A stretch of 64,000 nucleotides of DNA from Klebsormidium nitens. Taxonomy: Eukaryota; Streptophyta; Klebsormidiophyceae; Klebsormidiales; Klebsormidiaceae. Positions within the stretch are counted from its first letter, which is position 1; every line of letters starts with the position of its first letter. The translations under genes were made by a program, and so were the position numbers. The stretch lies in contig DF237212.1 of NCBI GenBank assembly GCA_000708835.1, positions 54,734 through 118,733 on the forward strand. Direction: 5' to 3'. Positions 25,761 through 37,400 of this stretch are shown here, piece by piece. Below the pieces are notes generated by a model. That model was not told the origin of the DNA and ran no database searches. It saw nothing but the letters and a program-made list of their open reading frames with translations.

Positions 25761-26707
25761 CTATCGGACAATGACGTAGATTGCATACAGAATGCCTGGA
25801 ATGTAACCTGCAAGACAGATGCGCACAGCACTGTCAGATGATGGATGCGCGGGCATTGTGTTCTACAGAATGCATACGCACTGCAATTCTGAGTGCTGTC
25901 AGATCCCCATATATGCGGGAGCAGCGCCCTGAAAAGAACTACTTGGGAGACATAGCTATGGCTGCAAGACGTGACAGCTAGTGGACGAATCATTGTTGCT
26001 CGCAAAGGCAGCACGAAGAGGTGTCCTGCAGGAGCAAGGACAAGGAAGTGCACTCTAAATTTCCCTGATAAGATTCCACAGGTAGATTGACTGAATGAAC
26101 AACTTTCAGGCGCACTTACCGAGGATGGTCAAGAGCAGGCAGATCCAGAACTCAATTCCGCAAGCGTACCGGAAAAACACCCCAAGTGGAGGAAGAAGGA
26201 TAGCTGTAGTAGAGGGAAGACTCCTTTCAGTATGTGGCTGTTTTAGCAAGGATGTTACAAGTTTTCAAAGCAGACTTTCCTTGGAAAATGAGTTCGCATT
26301 TGCAGTCAAAGTTTTGGCTCTTGAAGTATACAACGCGTTGCAATTGCATGCACAAAGCACTGTGCCAACCCCTTCAGACGATATTGACAGCGCAGAGCGG
26401 TTTCACGTGGTTTCAGTTCGTATCTCATGACTCCTGAAGTTATCACAAAAGCATCAGGCAAGCTACCTGGCCATCATTCTAGAGCTGCCAATCAATCATT
26501 TACGGGTCAAAATAGCTCCTTCAAAGTTGAATCCCATCCTTCCTCTCCACCTGAGCATTTTTAGCCAGCAACACCCGCAACATGCTACTCCAAACAGCCT
26601 CTACAAAGGATGCATCCTTGGAAATCAGTTAACTCACCAAGAATGATTTCACAGCATGTCGCTGTCTGACTCTCTCGCGTAGCCATCGGTTGTTGGAGAG
26701 TGGCCAT
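25761..26707 (-). CDS. RCI2/PMP3-family small hydrophobic membrane protein, copy 4
   Basis: Exons 26707-26638, 26203-26120 and 25807-25761 give 66 residues, again with two phase 1 introns. The start MATLQQPMATRESQ was chosen as the shortest frame that keeps the TCCEIIL motif; an upstream in-frame extension exists but lacks family likeness. Core: AILLPPLGVFFRYAC, IEFWICLLLTIL, GYIPGILYAIYVIVR. It is the copy closest to the classic 50-60 residue RCI2 form and to the family consensus, so it may be the ancestral member of the cluster. Its upstream region holds the best ABRE-like box in the window. Confidence 0.93.
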
Positions 26708-26979
26708 GGTGGCAGGCAGGTATTGGTGAAGCGATGTATTGAGGTGAAGGGAAGATGTTGATTTGTGAAGGCAAGATGCTGGTGCCGGGGACTTCACCAA
26801 CACCGCTGTTGTTACGGTACCGGTATGCCTTGCAAAAGTGGCTAGCTCCCACACGGTTGCTTCGTGCAGACTGGGGCACCGTTCGACCTTCACTTGAATT
26901 GCCGCATGATCACCTCAGAGGCTCGGAGCGTCTTCTTGCCCCTGAGGCTGCGGAACCCGGCTGCCAACTGGCGAGTTGG

Positions 26980-26988
26980 ACACGTGGC
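26980..26988. promoter_or_regulatory. ABRE/G-box-like element upstream of PMP3 copy 4
   Basis: ACACGTGGC, identical to the classic ABA-response element core context, 273 bp upstream of the copy 4 start codon. A palindromic TGACGTCA follows at 27029-27036, farther upstream. Together they suggest bZIP-controlled, stress-responsive expression; this is inferred from sequence only. Confidence 0.5.
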
Positions 26989-27039
26989 ATCTTCTCAGGT
27001 GGAATCTGTCGGCCCACCAATGATGACCTGACGTCAGGG

Positions 27040-28589
27040 ACCCCTCCGAGAGAACGGTCATGGCATTGAAACGGCGACAGTTGGCGGCATCGCAACGGTT
27101 CACCTAAACTCTCTTCATGGCGCAGCGTGGCCGCCGCCGCGCTTTGCATAAGACTTCAATTTAAACTAGTAGGTAAGCCAGGCAGCCTGGGACGGGTGGG
27201 GTTAGTTTGGGGGTTAGGGTGGGTTCGGGTGCGGAGCGGGTGATTTTGAGGGTTAGGTTTTTAGTGTTAGGCTGGGAGCTTACTTTACTTGGAGCTTACT
27301 TTACCTAAATTGAAGAGACATGCGCTTTGCCAGCCCAGTCCGCGACTCGGTCCCTGCACGTCGCGGACTGGCGGCCGCGCGCCCGGCCAGCCGCCTTCCA
27401 ACTGAACTGTTCATGCGTTATTTCGGCTCCGAAAACACACTGTTTTCAACATAACGGGGCCTGGCACCAACATTGATGACGGTGATCTTCAAGAAAATCC
27501 TTGTTGGCCAACGATGTTGATACAAATACCTAAGCGTCGTTTGCAAGCTGCATGGCGTGCTTCGATATGTTAGCTGTGGTTACAATAGTTGTGCAACCTT
27601 CTAATGCGCGATGAACACCATGCATGCTTGCGAACGCTCCTTGTGGAACCAACTAGCGATAACCGTGTTCTCAGACTTCACAGACGAATAATGCATTCGC
27701 GTCGCCATGATAAAACGAATCTGGCTTGCACGAAAACACAACGAACCACACAAGTAGTGCAGTAAAATAGTCGGTTGGCGGCATCCACAAAATCAAGATA
27801 GAGCTGTCAACCAATCTCCCAAGAAGCAGAGCTGCAAATAGTGACTGCATTTGGGGTGAACCGGCACACTGCGGGGTGCAACTGCGAGTGGAACCACAGC
27901 ATGACTGGAACTCAGCGATGTCAATCCACCTGAAAATCGAGTTGGCAAATATTGGGTTCTTGAAACTGACAAATCAAACATAAAGCGTTGTGTTGTTTCA
28001 ACAAGAACGATCTGCATCATGACTCTATCAAGAACTATTTTACCGAACCTGCAGTAAGTGCCCACTTTGCAAAAGCACCCTAGTTACAGCGCTGCACCAT
28101 CTCTTGGCCAACTTTTTATCTTACATCGGTCTATTTTACATGAAGAAGCAAGGAGATGCACCGCCTGCTCACCTCCTGACGAACGAAGAGTCTCTCTAAT
28201 ACTGTATTTTGTTCCGCCCTAACAAGCACTGCCTCTATAATCGGAAGAGGAAGATTCTTTCGTGCCTGCAGGACGATCCAAAAGTATGGTGGGTGCTCTA
28301 TTACTGCGGAGTAAGACGCGCTGCAAATGAGTGAGTGGGTGAGAAAGGCCACAATCATTCCAAAGATCCTCAAGCATTTCACCGTGACCAATCTTGTATT
28401 GACCCGTCGCTTCCATCAAGCGGCTTGCAATGACGAATGAACGAAGCTTTTTACGACATAGCCCATCCTGGTCACATTGCAGGAGAAGCCACGAAAAAGA
28501 TTGTCTATGTCGATGTAGAAGACCAACTCACCAATGCTGTTCGTCCACTTGCTGTCCTCTTATTGACTGTGCTGAGCTGGCCATCGCAA
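27040..28589. other. Intergenic, with G-rich GGTTAG tract
   Basis: 1.5 kb between the PMP3 copy 4 promoter and the stop codon of the FYVE-PH gene. From about 27190 to 27270 the + strand is G/T-rich with irregular GGGTTAG, GGTTAGGG and GGGTTAGG words, and two copies of ggagcttactttac follow at 27275-27288 and 27291-27304. No coding exon supported. Confidence 0.4.
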
Positions 28590-31500
28590 TCAGTCGCTCG
28601 GCTTGATCTGGCACATCACCTCGCTGATCGTTGTGAGCCAGAGCTCCACCTGCCAGAAGGAACTTTTCACGTAAATATGGATGGGCGTGCCCCTGCCCAT
28701 ACGAGCTTGAGGAGTGGCCTTGCCCGCAAGCGGGCCAGCAGTCAACGACAAGCAAGCTTTCGCATCAAATGCTTCCTTCTTCTAAGTTCACTTTGTAACA
28801 TCGTGTAGCATACTCGGGATCTCGGTAAACCTGTCCTCGTTCGGCACTGCAAAAAGTTGGGCGTGACGCAAATGCAGGTTATGTCGGCGCACGGATCTGG
28901 TCGGTCGAACCCCCGGGCAGTTTATTTCCATACTGCCAAAGGCCCCGGTTCTTACCGACCAGATCCGTGCACGACAACTTTCAGGATCGCGCCAGGTTCT
29001 AACCTCTCTTAAGTGCGGACAGCTTTGACCAGAATGTCTAGCAGCAAAAGGCCCTCTTCAATGGGGCATTGGCAGCGACGGTTGCCTAACAAGCCCAAGA
29101 CTTTTGTGGTGTACATGGAAGCAGCAATCATGTGATCTCGTTGAATTCGCATGGCACGCAATCGAACTGTCTGGCACAACAACACAACTGCATAGGGCGC
29201 TCTTGCGGACCCGCAAAAACAAAGAAAGATGTTCATTTCGGCCGTTGCCTGACCTTGAACTTGTTAGCGCTCGCGCACTGCAGCTGGAGGCCGTGACACG
29301 TGGCCACGTAGAAGCCGTGCACAGCAGCTTCCTCGGCTCCACCCGGGCCGGCTGACGTCAGCGGGCCTGCCTCGACAACCTGCGACAGCGGGATGGTGCC
29401 CTGGGGCCGCGGATCTGCCAAGAAAAATAGGTCAAAAAGTCAGCAGGGGCAACAAAAATGGATCAAATGACCATCGGTCTAGACCTAGCGCATATCCCAA
29501 AACATAAGTCGACTTGCACAATGGCCACGGGCAGTAAGGGCCGGTTTCAAGGAACAATCCAGTCTCGCAAACAATGTAAACGATGCAACTTCGGTGCGTG
29601 CTCGGTTCATACTCAAGAACGGATGCCGTCGCCAACTCTACAGATGTCTGCAGAAAGGGTGGACGGTACCTGTGGCGCGGAAGTAGTATGAGAGCGTGTC
29701 GTCCTCCAGGACTAGGAAGCGCTGCAGCCAATCTCCGTCGAAACTCCCCTCGTCAAGGCCTGCAGACGGCAGGCCGTTCGACGTGTCGCTCTGCCAGCGC
29801 TGCAGGGAGCGAATGGCCAGGGCCACTTTGTCAATGTTTGCGGGGCACACTGCATCGCCAAGTTCTGATCAGAGTGTGGTCGTGCGCCGACGGGAAGAGG
29901 ACCCCTCGCAAACATCGTAACATTAGCGAGGGTGACCGGAGCTAAAAACCGACTGACCATGCGCTGCAGTCATCCAACGACGAGGGACAGATCCGCGAAG
30001 CGGCGAACACGTCCGAGAAGTGAAACCGATTGGATAAAGCTCGTCTTCTAGCAACCTTTTCGTGAATAAAGCCGCTGCCGCGTACCATTCTGATGACGAG
30101 GTACTCGGCCAGGGCTGCTGACCGCAGAAGGCCGTCCAGGTGGTCCAGCCTAACGACACACAGATTGGGAGGGGTTAGCTGATGTGCAGCTCAAGATCGG
30201 AACACGAGGCGTTCACTTTGCAAATGCTCAGGAAAGCGTTGACTCTTAGGCGCCTACTTCGAAATTGATAAAGAGGCGGTTGTCGCTGTGTGGATGACCG
30301 TTAGATACGACTGAACAGGGGCCTTGGCGAGGAAACTCCGCTAATAGTCTACATTCTAGAGCAAGTTAACCAGCGTTGCCTTCGAGGAGCTCGGAAAGCA
30401 GACAACAAAGCGAACCAGTTATAAAGACAAGGATTGCGGCAACCTGGCATCAGATGCACTCCGATGACATCATCCATGCTCAGCCTACCAGCGCTTAGCC
30501 GGGAGGTCCTGCTGGCAGGCTCGGAAACGAGCACGTCGAGAATGAGCAAAGGGTTGATCCATCACTTGCCAGGGATAGGGAACGGAAGACGTGCAGAGTA
30601 CCTTGTCATGACCACCAAAGACGAGCAAAACAAACATATCGCTGACCTCGCCTGCCTCTAGGTCAAGGAGTTAAACAACTCCGTCATTTAGTGACCTTTA
30701 CGATCATGCAAGCCTGCCCGTGTAGAGAACTCAGCCGAGGGGTCTGGCTTTGAGAAACAAGGAAGTGTTCTAGCAGAAGCGGCATAAAAGGATGCGCAGA
30801 GAAACGAAGTTTGAATCCGAGGGCAATATGCGCTGCGAGGTTCTTCTCAAGCACCGGTGGTATGAGGCAGCAAACTCACGCTGCTTGAACAGTCACTGCT
30901 TGCTCCTCGGCTGTCGTCACCTCCCCTCGAAGTGCCTGGATTTCTGATGTCATGTTGGACAGCTGCATAGACCAACCGCGAAGACGCCATTCAGGGTAAT
31001 GGAATACAGATGAATGAAGCAATACGAAAGGCAAAGGACAGTCGACACTATGCACACACTTTTGAATGTGCGGTATCTGAACAGGCTGTTCAATGCGACC
31101 TCTTGATTGGTCAGTTTCCTGGACGAACTGAGGACCGTTCAAAGTGAGGAGAGGGCTGCAGGTCTTAAGAAAGAAACGTAAGACCCGGACGCTGAGTACC
31201 ACGAGAAAATAACCGGATATGCCAACAACTATTTCTGCAAACAAATTTCCTTCGAGAGATCTTTTAGAACTGTGCGCTTCAAGTCTCCTGCATTTAGCAA
31301 CCCGTTTGCTCCTTTCGAAATCAAGTCCCTCAGCCTCCCTTCCTCCTGCGAACTGGAGGAAGGAAATCTTCTTGAATGTTACTTCCAACAGGAAGCCCAA
31401 CTCGATGTTCAATTGGAAAATTGGGCTGCCCACCTTGGTCTCTAAAACCTGCGGATCGACCTTGGGCGCCTTGCCGAGCAGGCCGCCCCACAACCACCTG

Positions 31501-33650
31501 CCGCTGCCGCTAGTTTGTGTAGAGGTCCGCTGTAGCCGCGCGGAAGAGGGTGGCCCCGCGCTCATTTCAGAAGAGAGAGCAGCCCTGGCGCACACAAGAG
31601 CCAGGCTTCAGTCGAAAGCTGAAACCCTGGCAACGAGAGTATCACCATGCCCATGTTCGCCAACTGGACGCATCTTTTGGCTTGAAATCGACAGATGTTT
31701 TTGCCTTCACAGGAAGCTTTCATGTACCACCTCAGAGACGTTCGCCAATTGTATGTCGTACTAGATTGGGAGCAGAGAGACAAACGTACTGTGCCAGGCT
31801 GCGACGAAAGCACAAACGTGTAACCTCCGCCAGTTAAAACGCTGAACCATACTCACCTGAGACTGCTGGCACGAGTGGGCGGCAAACCAGTACCGCCTTT
31901 ACTCCCCTGGGCTGGTCCGGCCGCATCGCCGCCCTGCAAATCGCTTTCTCCGCCTTCAGACTCCCTCCCAGCTTGACTACCCGTGTCACCGACAAGCAGC
32001 TCGTCATACAGATCAACCACCCGCGTCTTCCCTTTTTTCCCTTGCTTAGAAGCTGCCCGGTCGAGGGCTGCAGCTCGGCTCGAGTTGACCGCCCCTCTCT
32101 CGGCACTGCCCTCTGAAACGAGGGGCGCACTCGCTGCTTCCGTGAACAGCGGGGGGTTGGCTTTTTCACTGGGGCCTCGGATTTGTGAGCCAGTCGTTTT
32201 ACTGGGTTCAGCTGCAATCGAGGGGCGCCTGGACTCTGGTCTATCCTGAGACACCCCGTCCTTAAAGGAGAAGCCCTCGAGAGTCACAGCCCCCACGGTG
32301 GAAGCCCCCCTCTCTCTGAGTCCACTCTTCCCCCTCTCCTCATCGCCAGCAGTCACATGTGACTCAGGGGGGGTGACAGCACCATCAGCAGGTGGACTCT
32401 GGACCGAGGGCTCACTTTTTTCCTCGGCGTTCTTTGATGGCGCTTCCGGAAGTTCTCCGTGGCTAAAAGCCATCTGTGGACAGGGGTCCTCCCCGACAAT
32501 CACCTCAGAGGAGCTGGTGGCTTTTTTCTGCTGCTGCCAAAATGGTGGGCTCACAGGTTTGCCACCCCCGGAGCTCTCAAGTTTTGTGTTTGACAAAGGC
32601 CACCCGACCAGTGACTCGGCGGGCGCCTCTGTTTCTTTCCCCTTCTCCAGACAAAGGGAGCACACTCGGGCTGGGATGCCACCACTGGTAAACTGCACGC
32701 CAAATGCGACGCCTTAATCAGCATTGGAAAGAGTTGCTTGATGTGGAAAGGTCTACCACTTCCGTTCCAGCCCCAAGCATCGCACCAGGGGCCAGCCTGT
32801 ATTGGCCCCAACCTAGAACAGGGGATGCCTGTATATTGTTGCTTGAGCCACACATGGGTTTACCCCTCCATTCCGGCAGCGTCCATGCTCTTGCAGGACA
32901 GCTCAATGCCCCCTTGAATCGTCATAAGCATGGGCAAAGGCAGGGTATGAATTTATATCCGTACCCCATCCTTTCTCGCCCGACTGTCAAAGCCCGCTGA
33001 TCTATCCTGTCACTGGCATTTAATGCATGTACTATGTGGCTCTGAAACCCACCTGAGCTGTACCCGGATCGAGCGGCATGAAATGAGAAGCACACTTCAG
33101 ACAGAAGATGTTTCCACAGGAGAAGCAGTGATACCTGCAGACACGAGTTGAGTAGCTTGGGCATAAGTGAAGGAAGGACACTCTATACAACTAACAGTAC
33201 AGATGGTGATCAAGGAGCTCCTTCTGATCAGGCCTGCATTTCTCCTCACTTCGATTAGGTAAGCCAAGGTGATGGGAGTGTGAAACAGACTTGACGTCAA
33301 CACTGAATCCGGAGAAAAAAGAGAAGCGTCTTCATATGGTGGTGGCATCTCTCGACAAACGTTCACCATTTGTAAATGCCCCCCAGTAGGACATGCTGCA
33401 AAGCATCATGGTTGGGCAATCTGTAAATTGTTCTGCATAGTGCAAACCCTAATCTGCAGATACTGAGGACCCAAGCGTAGACTCCTTGGAAGACGATAAG
33501 GCGAAGGAGAGTCTTCGAGTTGGCTCCTTACTTGCTGCTTGAATCAGCAAGACTGACTCCACAGCCAGGATTGACGCATCTGTGCACCGCCTCCAGAGGC
33601 ATCCAGTGCTTCTTGGTGATGTCTTCAGTCGTCAACTGTCCCCCTACCAT
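28590..33650 (-). CDS. FYVE-like zinc finger / coiled coil / PH domain protein (623 aa)
   Basis: Probably a membrane-trafficking or phosphoinositide-linked protein. Nine exons close in frame: 33650-33532, 33134-33053, 32692-31857, 31584-31434, 30962-30880, 30149-29950, 29849-29670, 29414-29254, 28649-28590. The start MVGGQLTTEDITKKHW lies directly before the finger. Residues 15-81 form a FYVE-type zinc finger with eight cysteines (C25, C30, C43, C46, C51, C54, C78, C81; KYHCFSCGNIFCLKC and ARVCSLC). Residues about 85-350 are disordered, Ser/Pro/Glu/Lys-rich. A short coiled coil follows (MTSEIQALRGEVTTAEEQ, LDHLDGLLRSAALAEYL). The C-terminus is a PH domain split over three exons: DWLQRFLVLEDDTLSYYF, then PQGTIPLSQV and HGFYVATCHGLQLQC, and the final helix VELWLTTISEVMCQI. 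The 30149-29950 exon end is the least certain: an earlier donor after 30086 exists but breaks the phase. Confidence 0.85.
28883..28975. repeat. Foldback hairpin inside an intron of the FYVE-PH gene
   Basis: A perfect 17-bp inverted repeat, GCACGGATCTGGTCGGT at 28889-28905 and its reverse complement at 28954-28970, flanked by four more pairing bases (GTCG 28883-28886 with CGAC 28972-28975) and an imperfect inner stem (gaaccc/ccgg/gcagt paired with actgcc/ccgg/ggttc) around a short AT-rich loop. The whole is about 93 nt and lies in the last intron (29253-28650). It could be a miRNA-like precursor or a small foldback transposon remnant. Confidence 0.7.
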
Positions 33651-34443
33651 CTTCTCTGAACCCCGATGCGGAGTGGAGTGTGAGTGTGACCATCCTACCG
33701 CTGGTACTTTCTGATGCGCTTCAAAGTTTTACTCCTTTGTGGCATTTGTCAACTTCACTTCTGATGAAAATCCTGTGCAGAATGCAGAATGCTTCTCCCA
33801 GATTGCCCTTCAATGCAGACGCAAGAAGCTAACCAGAAGTACGTCCACAGAATGCGGTTGTGGCCCTGGAAACCTTGCAATGGTTGCATGATGGACCCTG
33901 CATTATTGGTGGTATCAATTGGTGCGACCATTGCAGGCTGTCTCAGGTGTCTGCCAACCGTGTCTTTGAAAGGAACTGACGAAGTTGTCTGCTGATGTCA
34001 AATTGCTGGGGGAGATGCACAAAGAGCAAAAAGGGTGTCAATAGGCCGAAGCTGCCAGCTTGCGGCGGAGTGGCGGCTTTCAAAATATAAAGGCTGGCAA
34101 ACACCCTGGTTCCGCTATTCCGCCGTTCCCCTGCGGCTCGAGCAGCGACCGAGCCTTGACACTCACTCACTCTCTTCATGATGTGCCAGCGTTCAGCTGA
34201 ACTCAGCTGAACTGCGTAGGATCGTACGCAGGCAGATGACGCGTGACATGGCCGCAGCTGGCACTGGTGCGGGTGAAAGTAGGTAGTAGGTAGCAAGTGT
34301 AGGAAGTGGTGCTGGCAGGGCGCGCAGTGCTGTCGAGCTTGGGCCATGGATTAGACCCATTGTCATTGCTTATTGTAGGGTGGTGCGGGCTGGGCGGTGG
34401 TTGTCAGCCAATAAACTGGCCAAGGGAGCGCTGATGCCGGAGT
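33651..34443. promoter_or_regulatory. Intergenic between divergent FYVE-PH and CCCH-SAC3 genes
   Basis: 793 bp between two outward-facing start codons, so a candidate shared promoter region. It contains a short direct repeat of cagctgaactcagctgaact near 34195 and gtaggtagtaggtag near 34275. No element of known function could be assigned. Confidence 0.35.
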
Positions 34444-37400
34444 ATGACAGCTGCCACAATGTCGGAAGAAGGGGTACGTCTGATGAATGTTCAGCATCCA
34501 AAAGTAAGTCTTATTGTCCAGGTTCGACAGCGTGCATTCATTAACAGGCCTTTACAATTTATTCTTTGGAAGCTGACAGTTCAGAGTTTTGCTTCCGCCC
34601 TGACACTGTTTTCTACGACCATTGTTGCAGTATTGAACTTTCATCGCTGCAGTTTTTTAAGTGTCCATTTCTATCTGGTCACTACACATCCCCCAGCTGC
34701 ATGTGGCAGCTGGTTGTCCAAGCCAACCAGAACCTTCCGTAAATCAGCTCACGCTGTTTTCAGAGTATCTGATGCTCCCTGCAGTGCTGACACTTGCCGA
34801 CACCCTAGCATTTAGTCTGTCAGGAGTTGTGGATAAAAGAAGCCAGCGATGAGCCGTCATCCTTTCCATTTCATGACTCCTTCTGTTGCTTGCAAGGGCT
34901 AGAAGCTGCCAGCTTTTCTATTCCAAGAAAGAGATACTTTGAGATACTTTAGCACCCTCGAACTCTTTTCAATGTTAGCAGTGCAGCCTGAATGGCATTC
35001 GCCAACAAAGGGACAGGTGCTTCATGGCCAAGCCCTTTCTTGTTGCAGTCTCCCCGCGGTTACGAGAACGCCGTAAAACGACTTCCAACGCAGGGAGCTT
35101 ACAAGACTGAGGTAGGAATTTATTGGATATTTGTGATTGTGCAAGCTTATAATGGTTGCATCTGGACAAGATAGCTGCTACTTGGAACGAAGTCCAAAGC
35201 CCGGAAGCTGGCCTCTGCATATCACTACTCGTAAAATGGATAGGCGTAAACTTGCGTGTTGAGTTCTAACAGGAGAACTAATAAGTTTCTCGTCTGCGAA
35301 CAGCTCTGCAACAAGTTTGAAACTGCAGGCGTATGTCCTTACGGGGGTGCTTGCCAGGTGAGCTGCTTGTAGGCTCTGCGCAGAGCATATGCAGTCAGTA
35401 CTTAAGCTGCTGTCACATCAGTGAGTCATGAAACGCAGGCTTATGCTTTCCTACTTGAAGGTGGCATCTCTGGCTATTCCATGTCCACCTCCTTTGTGTT
35501 TGCCCCTATGCTGCCATAAGAAAGTCTCAGCGGTTGAACTCACGAGCGTGTGCGGCAACCGTCACTTTTGTGCCTGGTGACTGAACCCTCAGTTTTGAAC
35601 ATGCAGTTTGCCCATGGACTGGAAGAGCTGCGGCCAGTAATCAGGTGTGTTGACCGTCCAAGCCTGAAAAAACCATAGATTCTCCAGGTGTCATATCTTC
35701 TGTTGCACATACTCCCTCATTGCACATCTCAACCTTTCCAGTAGAATAAAGTATAGAGCAGAGTATACAAGGAGTTGATGGAATTCTCTGAGCACCTTGA
35801 GATTGGTGATTGAGGCATGTACTTCTTGTTTCTAGTTGTTCAATAGTTACAAATCGTGGATGAGTCCCAACTCAGAGTGCAACACTTTGCCTCTTTTACA
35901 GGCCTCCGTCCTTCAAGACCAAGCAGTGCGAGTGGCTTGCATCCGGTCGGGAGTGTCCTTACGGCAGGCGCTGTCACTTCAAACATCCCACCGATGAAAC
36001 CCTGCCCCTTACCAGCCTGCACGTCAGGGCCAAGAGTTGGGACGCCGCCGTGCCAGTGTCCCCCAAAAGTTTCAGAGAACTGGGCACCTCAAACCTAGGC
36101 AAAAAGGTGCTCTTCTCATGGGAGAGCCCGGAGAGTGACCGCTTTGCATCAGGTTTGCCGACGTTCAACAAATCGTTGAGCAGCGAGCGGGTCAAGTTTG
36201 TCAACAACTGGCCGTCTTCGGCGCTCCCTTCCGATGGGCAACTCGCAGCCCTGCAAGCGGGGAGACGCCTGTCTGCTGGGGCAATTCCTCTGCCGCAGGC
36301 CTTGCACCACGACCCGCCGTCGCCTGCTGACCTGTCGATCGGATTGAGCAGGCTGTCCCTTAGCAGCCGTGCGGACCCCTTGGCACGCCTCTTGATTCCT
36401 CAGCCGATGCCAGGATCGCCGTCCGACCACAGTGACAGCGAGCATAGTTCCCCGTCCAAAAGTCAGGGCTTTGCACCACATTTGGGAGTAGAGCTTAGTA
36501 GCCCTAGGAAAGGTCCCCACTCGCCCCGCACCACACTAACCTGTAAAACAAGCTTCGAAGGGAGCCCCCGAGCATTTGACGCACACCGCCCGCTGCATTT
36601 AGAGCCATCCTCGCCCCTCCACCATTCCCCGTATGGCCGGGGACCCCTCTCATTCACAGAGGGGCTCAGCCCTACCAGGGCGCAAGCAGAACTGACGGAC
36701 GCTTTCAAGAGGGTGAAAGCATCAGGGAGTTCGTACAGCGAACGCTTGGCACAACTGCAGTTCATTTTGGACGCTCTTACTAGGCGGGGTCTGCTGGGGA
36801 CAGAGCTGCATGTACGGGTGAGTCGAGTTTGGCGGCTCTTGATTCTTGAGATGCGGGTAATGCCTTCCCCTTCCATCACTGGTGGCAACCAGTTTTGGTC
36901 ATCCGCATACCTCTGGCTTCAATCTTGCTTACCATCGCTTTTTGAACCACAGATAGGGAAGTTACTTCAGTCACAATTGCCTGAAGCCGATACAAGAGCC
37001 TTGAGCTGATACTCCTTGGCCTCCTGCAACATGCGACTTGTATTTTTCAAGCTCTCTTTAATCCTCTCTTGCCGCTTCCTGTGTAGGTACTTGAAACCAT
37101 GGCCAGAGACGCTGTCCAGCATGCGGACTGGAACTGGTTCTCACAGGTATTGTATCTTACTCACGGTGATTGAGGCATGACCGCAATTGTGACCGAGAGG
37201 ATTCCAGTTATGCGACATTGGCAATGTCTTTCGGTGCTCCTTTTTCGCTCGTCACAACCGGCAACAGCAAGCTGGCCCCAACATGTCCTCTGTCTTGTTT
37301 GCACAGGTTTGGAGTGCAAATTTCTCTGTCAGTGTGTTGCGTCAAGCCTTCTTATATTGAGCATGAGCGATGCGCGGTCCCTTATTGCAGTGCCGAGCGC

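Noticed and set aside
32298..32717. 139-codon + strand frame
   Set aside because: Opposite the disordered FYVE-PH exon; Ser/Pro-rich composition is the mirror of the coding strand.
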